From Gammaproteobacteria bacterium (GTDB lineage: Bacteria; Pseudomonadota; Gammaproteobacteria; Pseudomonadales; Azotimanducaceae): a DNA stretch of 14,285 nt. The notes below the pieces were generated by a model. The model did not search any database and was not told where the DNA came from. It worked only from the letters and a program-made list of their open reading frames with translations. This document shows positions 13,951-14,285 of the stretch, piece after piece; within the stretch, counting starts at the first letter, position 1; each line of letters starts with the position of its first letter. The position numbers and the translations under genes are program-made. The stretch covers positions 1 to 14,285 of the forward strand of contig JAUIKX010000053.1 of NCBI GenBank assembly GCA_030430515.1, written 5' to 3'.

Positions 13951-14285
13951 GCCGCGCCCCCCTCGAGCACCTCTTCCTGGGGCTCGATCTCCGGCACGGG
14001 CCGGAGCGCTTCCGGTGCCTCGACTCGCTCTTGCGGCGATGCCGATTCGGGTGCGAGACCTCTGAGCACATCGTTGAGCGCATTGAACGACGCACTGATG
14101 TCAGGCATCGGCTTCTCGAGATCAACCGCGAGGAGCTCATCGATCACCGTCACAAAGTCGGCGACATCCTGCGAGTCACCAGCCAGGTACGTCTCAACCC
14201 AGGCTTTTGCATTGGTGAGACTCGCCTGCCAGACGTCCTGGTGGCGTTTGAGTGCTGCAAGCTGCGCCTGCTCGATGGTGAGACG
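13947..14285 (-). CDS. hemX: HemX, C-terminal part (continues past the window)
   Basis: The frame is open from the window edge to the TGA at 13949-13947. The 112 visible residues read AQLAALKRHQDVWQASL, then AKAWVETYL, VIDELLAVDLEKPMPDIS and LNDVLRGL, the end of the periplasmic domain of proteobacterial HemX. This is followed by a Pro/Glu-rich tail that ends EEVLEGGAA. HemX is a membrane protein encoded with hemC, hemD and hemY, sometimes annotated as uroporphyrinogen-III C-methyltransferase, although this visible part carries no methyltransferase motif. The upstream part, with the transmembrane helix, lies outside the window. It overlaps hemY by four bases. Confidence 0.88.
   Translation of the reverse strand, partial: RLTIEQAQLAALKRHQDVWQASLTNAKAWVETYLAGDSQDVADFVTVIDELLAVDLEKPMPDISASFNALNDVLRGLAPESASPQERVEAPEALRPVPEIEPQEEVLEGGAA

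Noticed and set aside
1..14285. CRISPR arrays, insertion sequences or integrase genes
   Set aside because: I saw no spaced identical repeats of CRISPR type, no transposase or integrase motifs and no long terminal inverted repeats.

Overview
The window is GC-rich, densely packed chromosomal DNA, most likely from a gammaproteobacterium of the Pseudomonas/Marinobacter/Halomonas kind. The evidence is the gene set and its neighbourhood: a zinc-cysteine-free HemB, Ppx, TrxA and Rho in a row, a YheS-type ABC-F protein and the hemX-hemY pair. The order hemB / ppx / trxA / rho is the one I know from Pseudomonas, except that ppk, expected between hemB and ppx, is absent. Species-level placement is not possible from the sequence alone.

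Layout. Bases 2-844 are the 3' part of a WD40 beta-propeller gene. A 340-base gap follows with a perfect DnaA box, a small inverted repeat and three direct repeats phased at 14 bp. Next comes a plus-strand run: an orphan ParA-type ATPase (1185-2009), a YheS-like ABC-F ATPase (2048-3925) and an overlapping APH-fold phosphotransferase (3918-4847). Facing it on the minus strand is a three-gene envelope-signalling operon, transcribed in the order ECF sigma factor (6902-6321), single-pass anti-sigma factor (6367-5741) and secreted two-PDZ protein (5719-4844). A TetR-family regulator (7009-7587) is divergent from the sigma gene, with a palindromic operator in its promoter, and hemB (7616-8608) follows it. 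ppx (10152-8605, minus) is convergent with hemB. trxA (10249-10575) and rho (10832-12091) are on the plus strand with a structured rho leader between them. A Fre-like flavin reductase (12091-12789) overlaps the rho stop codon and appears to start with ATT. hemY (13950-12742) and the 3' end of hemX (14285-13947) run on the minus strand to the window edge.

How the genes work together. HemB and the HemX/HemY pair belong to or accompany tetrapyrrole synthesis. TrxA and the Fre-like reductase are redox housekeeping next to rho. The least ordinary unit is sigma / anti-sigma / PDZ. I infer a membrane-spanning switch in which the periplasmic PDZ protein reads or holds the anti-sigma factor, whose last residues (FTYAVY) look like a possible PDZ ligand. 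All three convergent gene pairs overlap at their 3' ends, so none has room for its own intrinsic terminator.
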